Below, in pieces: positions 53,069-61,658 of a DNA stretch of 64,000 bases. This DNA is from Candidatus Howiella intestinavium (GTDB lineage: Bacteria; Bacillota; Clostridia; Oscillospirales; Acutalibacteraceae): NCBI GenBank assembly GCA_904420585.1, contig CAJFVX010000024.1, positions 1 to 64,000 on the forward strand. The letters run 5' to 3'. Numbering within the stretch: the first letter of the stretch is position 1; each line of letters begins with the position of its first letter. The notes beneath the pieces were generated by a model. It was given only the letters and a program-made list of their open reading frames with translations, was not told the origin of the DNA and made no database searches. A program made the position numbers and the translations under genes.

Positions 53069-53110
53069 GGCCCGCACGGCAGTATGATATACGCCGTGCG
53101 GGCCTTTTTG
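53069..53110 (+). terminator. Terminator of the feo/HMA operon
   Basis: GGCCCGCACGGC (53069-53080) pairs with GCCGTGCGGGCC (53093-53104), followed by TTTTTG. Confidence 0.9.
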
Positions 53111-53132
53111 CTGCATGCGGAGTAAACTTAAC

Positions 53133-53162
53133 TTGACAGCCTGCAGGGCTTGCATATAGAAT
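53133..53162 (+). promoter_or_regulatory. Promoter of the ABC exporter pair
   Basis: TTGACA (53133-53138) with TATAGA (53155-53160, 16-nt spacer) or TAGAAT (53157-53162, 18-nt spacer), about 53 nt before the gene. Confidence 0.65.
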
Positions 53163-53214
53163 AGGGGCAGATGCGGCGGTGGGCCGCCGGCAAAACGCAA
53201 AAAGGAGAAAAACC

Positions 53215-53922
53215 ATGGAGCTTGTCATCGAGCACCTCAGCAAGCATTTTGAAAAGAAGGAAGTCCTGCGGGACATCGATTTTACCTTTACCAAAGGAAA
53301 GATATACGGTCTGCTGGGCCGCAACGGCGCGGGAAAGACCACCCTGTTCAACTGCCTGAACCGGGACTTGAAAAGCGATAGCGGCCGGTTTTACATACGG
53401 GAGCAGGCGGGGGAGCGGGAGGTAAAAGCCCAGGACATCGGCTATGTCCTCTCCACGCCTACAGTGCCCGAATTCCTGACCGGCAGGGAGTTTTTGAAGT
53501 TCTTCATGGATATCAACGAAAAGGAAATCCAGGATCCCCGCCCTCTGGACGCCTATTTCGACTATATGGGCATCGGCCCGGAGGACCGGGACAAACTGCT
53601 CAAGGACTATTCCCACGGCATGAAAAACAAAATGCAGATGCTTATCAACATCATCGCCCGGCCCAATATTCTGTTGTTGGACGAACCCCTGACCTCTTTA
53701 GACGTGGTGGTGGCCGAAGAGATGAAGCAGCTGCTGCGGAATCTGAAGGCCGGCCGGTGCATTATTTTCTCCACCCATATCCTGGAGCTGGCCCTGGATT
53801 TGTGCGACGAAATCGTCATCCTCAACCGTGGCCGGCTGGAAGAGGTGGATAAGGAGAACCTGGATACGGGCGGATTCAAGGAGAAGATCATCGACGCCTT
53901 GCGGGAGGAAGAACATGCTTAA
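53215..53922 (+). CDS. ABC-2 type exporter ATP-binding protein
   Basis: The 235-residue ATPase has Walker A GRNGAGKTT (about 37-45), a signature region YSHGMKNKMQML (degenerate: SHGMK in place of LSGGQ), Walker B ILLLDEPLTSLD and H-loop STHILE. It is of the drug/bacteriocin export class. ATG 53215 follows AAGGAG; the downstream permease overlaps its stop by 8 nt. Confidence 0.9.
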   Translation: MELVIEHLSKHFEKKEVLRDIDFTFTKGKIYGLLGRNGAGKTTLFNCLNRDLKSDSGRFYIREQAGEREVKAQDIGYVLSTPTVPEFLTGREFLKFFMDINEKEIQDPRPLDAYFDYMGIGPEDRDKLLKDYSHGMKNKMQMLINIIARPNILLLDEPLTSLDVVVAEEMKQLLRNLKAGRCIIFSTHILELALDLCDEIVILNRGRLEEVDKENLDTGGFKEKIIDALREEEHA

Positions 53923-55495
53923 AGCCTTTCGGATTTCCTTTGCCCTCAAAAATACCTACCGGGTCAACAGCATTCTCTACTCCCTCAAGCAGATACCTCT
54001 GGTTAAGCACCTGCTGCCCGACGCCTTGTATAAAAGCCGCGGCTTGAAGATTTTTGGAAATGTGCTGTCGGGGATATGGGAGGTGCTGTCCGCTTTTATC
54101 GGCAAGGCGCTCTATCTTTTCCTGATGGTGGCGGGCATCGGCGTGCTGTACGAACAGGCGCCGGCCGACGGAGTCTTTCTGCACATCTTGTTTTTCCTGA
54201 CCCTCATCGGGGCCTTTATGAATACCTATATGTTCAACCCCACCAACGATAAATACTACGCCATGATTCTCATGCGCATGGACGCGCGGGCGTATACCCT
54301 GTCCAACTATGCCTACACCATGGGAAAGACCCTTATCGGCTTTCTGCCCTTTACGATGCTTGTGGGCTGGCTGCGGGGCGTGCCTGTCTGGATAGGCCTT
54401 CTGCTGCCCCTTTTTATCGTGGGGACCAAGCTGTTTGCGGCCTGGCTCTTCCTGCTGCGCTACAAGCGCACCGGCAGGTGTACCAACGAGAACCTGCCGC
54501 CCAAGGTCCTCTGGCCCTTGGTGGGTATCCTGCTGGCCGCCGCCTATGTCCTGCCGGCGGTGGGCTGGGTTCTGCCGGTTCCGGCCGTGCTGGCGGCAGC
54601 GGGCCTGCTTACGGCGGCCGGCGTGTACGCGGCGGCGGGGATTGCCCGGTTTGATGCCTACGGGGAAATGTACCGCCTGCTGCTGGCCGAAAAGCGCAGC
54701 GGCCTGGATGTAAACCGCACGGTGGCCAAGGCCGTGGAGGAGCAGAGCCGGAAGGCCATCAGCCAGGAGGCGGGCATCACCAGCGGCCGAAAGGGTTTTG
54801 CCTATTTCAACGATCTGTTTGTCAAGCGGCACAAAAAAATCCTCTGGCGGCCGGCCAAGCGGGTGGCGGCCGTCTGCCTTGCCCTGCTGATAGGGATGCT
54901 GCTTTTGTTCCGCCTGCGGCCGTCGGTGATGGAAAGGACAAATGAGCTGCTGCTCAGCTTCCTGCCCTTTTTCACCTTTGTCATGTACTGCATCAACCGG
55001 GGTACGGCCTTTACCCAGGCCCTCTTTATGAACTGCGACCACAGCATGCTGACCTATTCCTTTTACAAAAAGCCCCGGTTTATCTTAAAGCTGTTCCAAA
55101 TCCGCCTGTGGGAAATCGTGAAAATCAACCTGCTGCCCGCTCTGGTCATCGGCCCAGGGCTTTCGCTTCTGCTGTTTTGCTCGGGCGGCACGGCCAATCC
55201 CCTGTACTATGCGGTTATGCCGGCGGCTGTCCTGTCCATGAGCGTGTTTTTCTCGGTGCACTATCTGACGATATACTATCTTCTGCAGCCCTACAACGCC
55301 GGCACCGAGATGAAAAGCGGCACCTACCGGGTGGTGACGGGGGTCACCTATTTCGTCTGCTTTGCCTTTATGCAGGTGCGGATGGAAACCCTGAGTTTCG
55401 GCCTCATCGCCATCGGCTTCTGCCTTGCCTACTGCCTGGTGGCCTGCCTGCTGGTATACAAGCTGGCCCCCACCACCTTCCGGCTGCGCAGCTGA
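53915..55495 (+). CDS. Large ABC exporter permease
   Basis: The 526-residue protein has about 12 hydrophobic helices in two blocks separated by a cytosolic loop (about 275-310, RSGLDVNRTVAKAVEEQS). It pairs with the ATPase immediately upstream. The sequence is conserved in shape but I cannot name a substrate; similar clostridial pairs are annotated only as ABC exporters. ATG 53915 overlaps the ATPase stop (translation coupling). Confidence 0.8.
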   Translation: MLKAFRISFALKNTYRVNSILYSLKQIPLVKHLLPDALYKSRGLKIFGNVLSGIWEVLSAFIGKALYLFLMVAGIGVLYEQAPADGVFLHILFFLTLIGAFMNTYMFNPTNDKYYAMILMRMDARAYTLSNYAYTMGKTLIGFLPFTMLVGWLRGVPVWIGLLLPLFIVGTKLFAAWLFLLRYKRTGRCTNENLPPKVLWPLVGILLAAAYVLPAVGWVLPVPAVLAAAGLLTAAGVYAAAGIARFDAYGEMYRLLLAEKRSGLDVNRTVAKAVEEQSRKAISQEAGITSGRKGFAYFNDLFVKRHKKILWRPAKRVAAVCLALLIGMLLLFRLRPSVMERTNELLLSFLPFFTFVMYCINRGTAFTQALFMNCDHSMLTYSFYKKPRFILKLFQIRLWEIVKINLLPALVIGPGLSLLLFCSGGTANPLYYAVMPAAVLSMSVFFSVHYLTIYYLLQPYNAGTEMKSGTYRVVTGVTYFVCFAFMQVRMETLSFGLIAIGFCLAYCLVACLLVYKLAPTTFRLRS

Positions 55496-55537
55496 CCGGC
55501 CGGGAGATATTTCCGGCGGCCGTCTGCAAGGTTTTGG

Positions 55538-55566
55538 TTGACAAAGGCCAGGTAAGATGATATAAT
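55538..55566 (+). promoter_or_regulatory. Consensus promoter of the pel operon
   Basis: TTGACA (55538-55543), exactly 17 nt, TATAAT (55561-55566): the best sigma-A promoter in the window. Transcription should start near 55573, so the leader before the first gene is about 350 nt and holds both riboswitch candidates. Confidence 0.88.
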
Positions 55567-55582
55567 CATCATACTAAAAAAG

Positions 55583-55684
55583 TACATAGGAAGCTGAGAA
55601 GGGTACCGTGTATCTGGACGCTTGCGGTATCTGGAGCTAGTAGCGTAACCGGCAAAAAGGAAGACTTTTTTGCCGGTTTTTTTG
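55583..55684 (+). promoter_or_regulatory. Candidate c-di-GMP-II riboswitch with terminator
   Basis: The core GGACGCTTG ... AGTAGCGTAACC (55615-55650) matches class II elements (C. difficile GGGCACUUG ... AGUAGUGCAACC): the ACGCT/AGCGT stem replaces GCACU/AGUGC by compensatory change while CUUG, AGUAG and AACC are kept. GGAAGC and AAGGGTACC stand where the 5' GGAAAC and GGGUU pieces lie. The inner hairpin is weak. The conserved AACC overlaps the left arm of an intrinsic terminator (CCGGCAAAAA 55649-55658 with TTTTTGCCGG 55667-55676, then eight U), so ligand binding should prevent termination (ON switch). Confidence 0.7.
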
Positions 55685-55694
55685 TTTTCAACTG

Positions 55695-55817
55695 CATCTG
55701 TTTGGCAAAGCTGGCGAAAGCCAGTGACGCAAAGCGTAGAGGCTACCGCGGCTGTTATCGGCCGCCATGCCCGTCTGGCTGCAAGAAGGTGGATTTCACC
55801 CTTTTTGCAGCTTTTTT
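55695..55817 (+). promoter_or_regulatory. c-di-GMP-I (GEMM-I) riboswitch with terminator
   Basis: The aptamer (about 55700-55785) has GGCAAA, a GAAA-capped hairpin CTGGC-GAAA-GCCAG, the invariant GACGCAAAGC (55726-55735), the second hairpin and the closing GCCATGCCCGTCTGGC. It is followed by a terminator, GCTGCAA (55778-55784) pairing with TTGCAGC (55805-55811), inner GAAGGTG/CACC pairs and TTTTTT. The terminator's left arm overlaps the aptamer 3' end, again predicting a c-di-GMP ON switch. Confidence 0.9.
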
Positions 55818-55924
55818 ATTTGCCCGCACATCTTCCGGGCGGGCGCATACAATTCAAATGTACCCGCTTGTCCGGCGGCGGCCGGCGCGGGCCCGCATAC
55901 CGAAAGAGAAGGGAAGGGGTTTTT

Positions 55925-56830
55925 ATGAAGAAAAGTTTGTTGGGCTACAACAAGCAGGCGGTGGACGAAACCATAGGGGATCTGGAAATCCGCAACACCC
56001 GGCTGGAGACCCAGCTCAAGCGCCTGCAGGCCGAGCTGGACGCCGCCCGCAAGGAGCTGGAGGCGGAAAGAGAACATCCGGAAGAAAGTGAAGCCGATAC
56101 CGAGGAACTGGAGCAGCTGCGGGCCGAAAACCAGGCGCTGCAGGCTGAGAATCAGGCGCTCCAGGCCGGGAAGGAGCAGCTGCGGCAGGAGCGGGATTCC
56201 CTGGCCCAGCGGCTTCAGGCGGCCGGAAGCGTGACGGCTTCCCGGGATCAGCTGGAACAGGTCACCGGCATCTGCCGGGAGGCCTATGAGGAAATGATGC
56301 ATGCCAAAGAGCAGACTCAGCAGGGCATCAGCGCCTATGTGGGCGCCTTCTGGGAGGAATGGAACGTCTGCCAGGCCCGGATGCTGCAGGCGGCCCAGGA
56401 TATGGAGCGTGCCCGGGATGAGGGCCGTGAGGCTTTCCTGAGCATTGCCGACGAAATTCTGGCCGGTTATGAGAAGCTGACCGAGGCGGACGCCCGGATG
56501 CAGCGGCAGCTGACGGAGATGGAGGAAACCCGTTCCCAGGTGGAGCGGCAGCTGGAGGCAACCATTCGTTCTTTGGACGCGGAAAGGGAAAAACCTGCTG
56601 ACGAGTCAGAGGAAGAGGAGACCGATGGCTATGCCGTTCTGCAGGCCCTGCGCCGCCGGGAAAAGAAAAACCGGCCGGCCGAAGAAGTGGCGGAAGTCAG
56701 CCAAGAGCCGGATACAAAGGAAACGGCCAGCCGGATTATACCGGTCAAGCCGGCGGCCCCTATGGGGGATATCGGCATTGCGGTGGGGATTGACGCCCGC
56801 AATATCATGAGCCGCCGCAAGGGCTCCTGA
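55925..56830 (+). CDS. Coiled-coil protein with DivIVA-like N terminus, first gene of the pel operon
   Basis: A 301-residue soluble protein. The first 20 residues (SLLGYNKQAVDETIGDLE) recall the DivIVA/GpsB membrane-curvature motif GY-x-x-x-x-VD. A long coiled coil follows (about 20-100 and 125-225, heptads of Leu/Ala/Glu, direct repeat AENQALQAENQALQA), then an acidic linker and a short conserved-looking C terminus (DIGIAVGIDARNIMSRRKGS). I know no function. It could place the Pel synthase at a membrane site. It starts at ATG 55925 after GGGAAGGGG, about 110 nt after the class I riboswitch terminator, and its stop overlaps the next start (TGATG). Confidence 0.75.
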   Translation: MKKSLLGYNKQAVDETIGDLEIRNTRLETQLKRLQAELDAARKELEAEREHPEESEADTEELEQLRAENQALQAENQALQAGKEQLRQERDSLAQRLQAAGSVTASRDQLEQVTGICREAYEEMMHAKEQTQQGISAYVGAFWEEWNVCQARMLQAAQDMERARDEGREAFLSIADEILAGYEKLTEADARMQRQLTEMEETRSQVERQLEATIRSLDAEREKPADESEEEETDGYAVLQALRRREKKNRPAEEVAEVSQEPDTKETASRIIPVKPAAPMGDIGIAVGIDARNIMSRRKGS

Positions 56831-58629
56831 TGATGGATAAGCCGGATGGCCGGACCGCCGCCTTTTCCTCCGGCCGCTATGGGCTGCTGCTGATTCTGCT
56901 GCTGCTCATAGCGGCAGCGGCCGCCTTTCTGCTCCAGCCTATGGGCGTATATACCCGTTCGGCCGGTACGCTGACCGAATGGGAATATACCGCCGGTTCG
57001 GGAGAAAAGGAGCTGGAAACCGCCGGAACCTGGGAGACGGCCGACGCCGCCCATCCGGTGCAGACGGCCGGGAAGGATTGTCTGATCCTTCGGAGAGAGC
57101 TGCCTCCTTCGTCCTGCGACGCCCTTTGGCTGCGGCTTTTTTACGGTTCGGTATCGGTGCGCCTGGATGGGGAAGAGGTGTACGACGGCCTGGTATTTGG
57201 CGGCCCCTTTGCCGCCTTGGGGTATATGGTTCCCATAGAGCCGGCCGACAGAACCCGGACTCTGGAAATAACCGTATACAGCCCCTTGGCCTTTTCCTTC
57301 CACGCCGGTGCCGCACAGGCGGATTCGCTGGCGGAAAAGGGGCGGATGGCCTATGCGGTGCAGTGGATATGGTGCGCTTTGAGCACCGCCCTTTCCTGTA
57401 TCATGTTTATTGTGGCCCGCCGGCGGCCTTCCGGCAGACGGAAGCTGTGCCTTGCGGCCGGCGCGCTGCTGTTGTGCGGTATCCTGTTTGCGGCGGCCCC
57501 ATTGGCCGGCTGGGGGATACTGCCTGCGGCCCTGGGCCTTCGTATAACCCTTTCCGGGCTGACCATGGCTGTTTGGATGGCGATAATGGCCGTGGCATTA
57601 AACCGGATGGAATGGAGTCCGGCGGCCGAAGTGTGGGCAGCGGCCCACTTTGTATACGCCATATGCCTGCTGTGCTGGCCATACACGGTGTTTTTCGACG
57701 CCGTGGCAAAGGCTGGGCTGCTTTTGCAGCTGGGCAGCGCCGTATTTATAACTGTGATGGCCCTGCTGGGAAAATTCCGGCTGGACACGATGGCCGCCGC
57801 GGCCGTAACCCTGCCGCTGGCGGCGGGACTGCTGTACTGGCTCTGCCTGTTCCTGCAGGCGGAGGCCGGCTTCATGTCCTTTTCCCCGGCTGCCCTGCTG
57901 GTGTTCTGTGCTTTCTGCTTTATCCTGTGGGTGCGGCGGATCCGCCGGACGCACAGGCAGCTGCCGGCACAAGATGAGAGTGTTATCCCGGCCGACCTGC
58001 CGGATACCCTGCTTTCGGACGGCTGGGAGACAGAGGCCGGCGCCCGCTTTTTTGCCCTGTTGGACGACCGGTGCGCCGGCCTGGGGCAGCACGCCCTACG
58101 GGTGGCCGACTATACCCGGCTGCTCTGCCGGCAGATGGGCATGGGACAGGAGCAGACGAAAGAAATTGCCGCCGCGGCCCTTTTCCACGACATCGGCAAG
58201 CTGGAAGTAAAGCGGGATACTTTGTACAAGACCGGGCGGCTGACCGCCGAGGAATTTGAGGAAATCCAGCGGCACACCCTGTACGGGTACCGTATGCTGG
58301 AGGGCGGCAGCCGGCCCTTTTCGCAGATGGCCGCCCGCGTAGCCTACGAGCATCACGAGCATGTGGACGGAAGCGGTTATATGGGCCTTGCGGGGGAGGA
58401 CATCAGCCTGCCGGCCCGGATTGTGGCGGTGGCCGATGTGTTCGACGCCCTGACTTCTCCCAGAGGCTATAAACAGGCCTGGAACTTTGAGCAGGCTTTT
58501 GCCTATGTCTGCGAGCAGGGGGGCGGCTACTTTGACAAAGAGGCCGTCCGGGCCTTTTGCAAGGCCCGCCCCCAGCTGCTGGAGGCCTACAGGCGGCATA
58601 AAAGGGAAGAAGACGGGAGTTCGGAGTAA
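56830..58629 (+). CDS. Membrane HD-GYP-like phosphodiesterase
   Basis: The 599-residue protein has an N-terminal TM (about 17-38), an extracellular beta domain of the 7TMR-DISM kind (about 45-170, LFYGSVSVRLDGEEVYDG), seven or so TM helices (about 178-370) and a cytosolic HD-GYP-like domain (about 395-580): HALRVADYTRLL, HDIGKLEVKRD (His453, Asp454), RHTLYGYRML, YEHHEHVDGSGYMG and VADVFDALTSPRGYK. The GYP motif reads GYM, but all metal ligands are visible. It probably hydrolyses c-di-GMP in answer to an outside or envelope signal. It starts inside the preceding stop (TGATG), so translation is coupled. Confidence 0.88.
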   Translation: MMDKPDGRTAAFSSGRYGLLLILLLLIAAAAAFLLQPMGVYTRSAGTLTEWEYTAGSGEKELETAGTWETADAAHPVQTAGKDCLILRRELPPSSCDALWLRLFYGSVSVRLDGEEVYDGLVFGGPFAALGYMVPIEPADRTRTLEITVYSPLAFSFHAGAAQADSLAEKGRMAYAVQWIWCALSTALSCIMFIVARRRPSGRRKLCLAAGALLLCGILFAAAPLAGWGILPAALGLRITLSGLTMAVWMAIMAVALNRMEWSPAAEVWAAAHFVYAICLLCWPYTVFFDAVAKAGLLLQLGSAVFITVMALLGKFRLDTMAAAAVTLPLAAGLLYWLCLFLQAEAGFMSFSPAALLVFCAFCFILWVRRIRRTHRQLPAQDESVIPADLPDTLLSDGWETEAGARFFALLDDRCAGLGQHALRVADYTRLLCRQMGMGQEQTKEIAAAALFHDIGKLEVKRDTLYKTGRLTAEEFEEIQRHTLYGYRMLEGGSRPFSQMAARVAYEHHEHVDGSGYMGLAGEDISLPARIVAVADVFDALTSPRGYKQAWNFEQAFAYVCEQGGGYFDKEAVRAFCKARPQLLEAYRRHKREEDGSSE

Positions 58630-58644
58630 GAAAAGAGGGAACTT

Positions 58645-60744
58645 GTGGATATTTTGGTGACGGGCAGGCTGGCATCCATAACCGGCCAGATAGGCGAAGC
58701 GCTGAAACGGCGGCACAAGGTGGTGTATGCGTCGGACGACCTGGTTTCCGACCGGCTGCCCAAGGGTATAACGCCCTTTTCCCTGGCGCCGGGCAGCCGG
58801 GAATTCGAGCGGATTTTCCATTCCTACCACTTTGACGTGGTTATCTTCTTTGCCCAGCCGGTCTTTGGCGGCGAGGAGTATTACGGGGAATACAAGGATT
58901 TGGAGAACTGCCTGCGCATCTGCGCCGACCGGGATGTGAACCGGTTTATCTATGTCCGCCCGGCCCTCCAGGGGGAGGGGCAGGCGCCGGAGCATGATTT
59001 GAACGTCCTGTTCGCTTCCTGCGATCTGCTCTGCGACTATTACCGCAGACGGCGGGGGATGTCCATCCTCGTCTGCCATACCCCCCTTCTCTATGGAATG
59101 GGAGAGAGCGCCTCCCTGCCGGGCGGGGCCCTGCGGCAGGCCAAGGACAGGGGTTCGGTGCAGTTCCGGGGCGGTGAGAAGGACCGGGTGGGCCTTTTGT
59201 ACCAAGCCGACCTGGGCGAGCTGCTGCTGCGGGTGGCTGAGGACTGGAACCCCGCTCTGACCGAGATGGAAGTGCCGGCCGGGGACGTCCTTTCCTTTCT
59301 GGAACTGGGCGCCCTTTTAAAAATGGAATACCCGGCCCTGCGGTTGTCTTACAAGCCGGCCGGCTACCGGACGGCCGAGGTGCTGACGGGCGAAGTACCC
59401 AAGCGGGAATACGATTGGGTGCCCGTTACCCAATTGACCGACCTGTTGCCCGGGCTTATCCGCGCCCTGGAGGGAGAGCAGGGACAGCGGGCCTCCTTCC
59501 TGCAAAAGTGCAGGGATTTTCTCAAACGGCACAAATTCATTGTCCGGCTGGTGGAACTGATTCTGGGGTTCCTGCTCATGGAGCTGCTCAACCGGGTTAC
59601 GGCCACCACCATCCAGTTTCAATATGTGGATTTCCGGCTGCTGTATATCGTCCTGCTGGGCACCCTCCACGGCATGAAAACAGGTCTGGCTGCAGCGGGT
59701 TTGGCCAGTATATCCCTGCTGGCCTCCATGATTGTCAACCAGCCCAACTGGTATGTCACGGCCTATGATATGGAGAACTGGCTGCCCTTTATCTTTTACT
59801 TTCTCATAGGCGGCGTCACGGGCTATGTCAAGGACCGGCTGCGCAACGACAACCGGTTTTTGTCCGAGGAAAAGGCCCTGCTGGAAGAGCGGTATGTGCT
59901 GCTCAACGAATTTTACATGAGCGCCCTGCAAAACAAAGACCAGTACAAAATGCAGATCATGTCCTATCGGGACAGCTTCGGCCGCCTGTTCGACATCACC
60001 CAGAACCTGGACAGCACCCTGGTGGACGAGGTCTTCAACGAGGCCCTGCATGCGCTGGAGGGCGTGCTGGACAATAAGTCGGTCTGCCTCTACAGCTGTG
60101 ATGAAAAATTGCTCTTCGGCCGTCTGGTGGCCTGTTCCCGGGAGATTCGCAGCACCACCGAAAAGTCGGTCAACCTGTCCAAGCTGGAGAAGATGACGGT
60201 TGATTTTGCAGACGGGGAGGTCTGGGTCAACCGGGAGCGGCTGCTGGGCTACCCCGAGTACGCCGTGCCCATCTACCGGGAGGGAAAACCCATCGCCCTT
60301 ATCTTCCTGTGGAAGGCCAGCTTCGAACAGCTGGCGGTCTACTATGAGAACCTGGTCAAAATCATATGCGGGCTGGTGAAAATGGCCCTGGTCCACGCCC
60401 TGGAATACACCGAGCAGACCGAGAAGGAAATCTATCTGGAGGGCACCCCCATCGTCCGCAACGAGTATTTCTCCCAGATTTTGCAGGTCAAGGAGGAGAT
60501 GGCCCAGGAGGGCACCTCCGAATACAGCCTGATCCAGTTCCATACCACGCCGGAAAACCGGAGCGAGGTGGCCGGGCGGATAGCCCAGGTCATCCGCTCC
60601 ACCGACATCCTGGGCATGGGTTCCGACGGGGAGCTGTATCTCTGCCTGTCCCAGACCAATCAGGACAGCCTGCCGGTGGTGCTGGAGCGGATAAAGGGGA
60701 CCCTTCTGCCCTTCCGGGAGATGCAGAAAGGGGAGGCCATATGA
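58645..60744 (+). CDS. pelD: PelD-like c-di-GMP receptor fused to an N-terminal epimerase-like domain
   Basis: The 699-residue protein has a Rossmann NAD-epimerase-like domain (about 1-285; MDILVTG start, FDVVIFF, RFIYVRPALQG), then the PelD architecture: four TM helices (about 298-400), a coiled link, a GAF domain (about 440-590) and a degenerate GGDEF domain (about 595-695). GGDEF reads SDGEL (660-664), so no cyclase activity, but the I-site RxxD is kept as Arg651-Asp654, at the standard five residues before. PelD binding of c-di-GMP switches on Pel synthesis in Pseudomonas. GTG 58645 has AAGAGGGA. The epimerase fold lacks an obvious YxxxK pair, so it may be non-catalytic. Confidence 0.9.
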   Translation: MDILVTGRLASITGQIGEALKRRHKVVYASDDLVSDRLPKGITPFSLAPGSREFERIFHSYHFDVVIFFAQPVFGGEEYYGEYKDLENCLRICADRDVNRFIYVRPALQGEGQAPEHDLNVLFASCDLLCDYYRRRRGMSILVCHTPLLYGMGESASLPGGALRQAKDRGSVQFRGGEKDRVGLLYQADLGELLLRVAEDWNPALTEMEVPAGDVLSFLELGALLKMEYPALRLSYKPAGYRTAEVLTGEVPKREYDWVPVTQLTDLLPGLIRALEGEQGQRASFLQKCRDFLKRHKFIVRLVELILGFLLMELLNRVTATTIQFQYVDFRLLYIVLLGTLHGMKTGLAAAGLASISLLASMIVNQPNWYVTAYDMENWLPFIFYFLIGGVTGYVKDRLRNDNRFLSEEKALLEERYVLLNEFYMSALQNKDQYKMQIMSYRDSFGRLFDITQNLDSTLVDEVFNEALHALEGVLDNKSVCLYSCDEKLLFGRLVACSREIRSTTEKSVNLSKLEKMTVDFADGEVWVNRERLLGYPEYAVPIYREGKPIALIFLWKASFEQLAVYYENLVKIICGLVKMALVHALEYTEQTEKEIYLEGTPIVRNEYFSQILQVKEEMAQEGTSEYSLIQFHTTPENRSEVAGRIAQVIRSTDILGMGSDGELYLCLSQTNQDSLPVVLERIKGTLLPFREMQKGEAI

Positions 60745-61658
60745 CTCTGCGCCTTATTATAATCCTGTATCTCATCCTCCATATCCTGCTCTGCATTCTC
60801 GTATATGTAGGCATCCGCACGCGGGTTTTAAAATTTTCCGAACAGCTTTTTCCCATCATCGCCATGGTGCCGGTGGCCGGCATGGCGGCGGCGGTGGCGG
60901 CCGAGATCATGTCCCGTTTCCGCAAAGGCGGCAAAAAGGAAATGAGCCTGGAGGAGCTGCACATGGCCGAGGACGTGCGGCTGCAGCGTTTGGAGGAGTC
61001 GGAAGGGGACAGCATGGTGGTGCCCCTGGAGGAAGCCCTTTCGGTCAACGACGCCAAGACCCGCCGGCAGCTTATGCTGGAAATCCTGCATCAGAATCCC
61101 GGCGCCTATGTGGAACTTCTCCAGCAGGCCCGCATGGACGACGACATCGAAGTGACCCACTACGCCTCCACGGCCATGATGGAGCTGCAGCGGGATTTTG
61201 AGATAAATCTGCAGCGGGCCGAGCAGGAATATGAAAAGCAGCCCGACCAGCCCGAAAAGCTGGACAGGTGCCTCTACTGCCTGCGAAAATACATCGACAG
61301 CGGGCTGATTGAGGAAAGTATATTGTTCGTCTACCGTACCCGGTACGCCGAACTGCTGCAGAAAAAGCTGGAGCAGGAGCCGGAGAATATGCAGGCCTGC
61401 CAGTACGCAGTGGACAATTACCTGGGCCTTTCCAACTACCGGGAGGCCAAGTTCCTGGCCGACCGGATGCAGAACCGGTGGCCCGACCGGGAGGAAAGCT
61501 GGCTTTCCACCCTGAAGGTCTGCCAGCAGATGAACGACGCCGAAGGCATCCGGCGGGTCCTGCGCAAGGTAAAGCGGGGAAATGTCTATCTGTCCCCGGC
61601 CGGCCGGGAGGCCATCGCATTCTGGGATACCGAGGAAAGGGGGAAGAATCATGAATAA
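60741..61658 (+). CDS. pelE: PelE-like membrane protein with TPR-type helices
   Basis: The 305-residue protein has two N-terminal TM helices (about 4-26 and 38-58) and a cytosolic all-helical region (about 95-290) with TPR/HEAT-like spacing (YASTAMMELQRDFEI, LDRCLYCLRKYIDSG, ACQYAVDNYLGLSNYREA). In Pel systems PelE links PelD to the synthase PelF. Position (ATGA overlap with pelD, before the deacetylase and pelF) and architecture support the call; sequence similarity to Pseudomonas PelE cannot be judged by eye. Confidence 0.82.
   Translation: MTLRLIIILYLILHILLCILVYVGIRTRVLKFSEQLFPIIAMVPVAGMAAAVAAEIMSRFRKGGKKEMSLEELHMAEDVRLQRLEESEGDSMVVPLEEALSVNDAKTRRQLMLEILHQNPGAYVELLQQARMDDDIEVTHYASTAMMELQRDFEINLQRAEQEYEKQPDQPEKLDRCLYCLRKYIDSGLIEESILFVYRTRYAELLQKKLEQEPENMQACQYAVDNYLGLSNYREAKFLADRMQNRWPDREESWLSTLKVCQQMNDAEGIRRVLRKVKRGNVYLSPAGREAIAFWDTEERGKNHE

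Noticed and set aside
55590-55655. Possible TPP riboswitch because of CTGAGA and CTGG pieces
   Set aside because: The paired TPP core (CCUGAU ... AAUGCCAGCG) and the opening GGGG are missing, while CGCTTG ... AGTAGCGTAACC fits c-di-GMP-II with a covarying stem.
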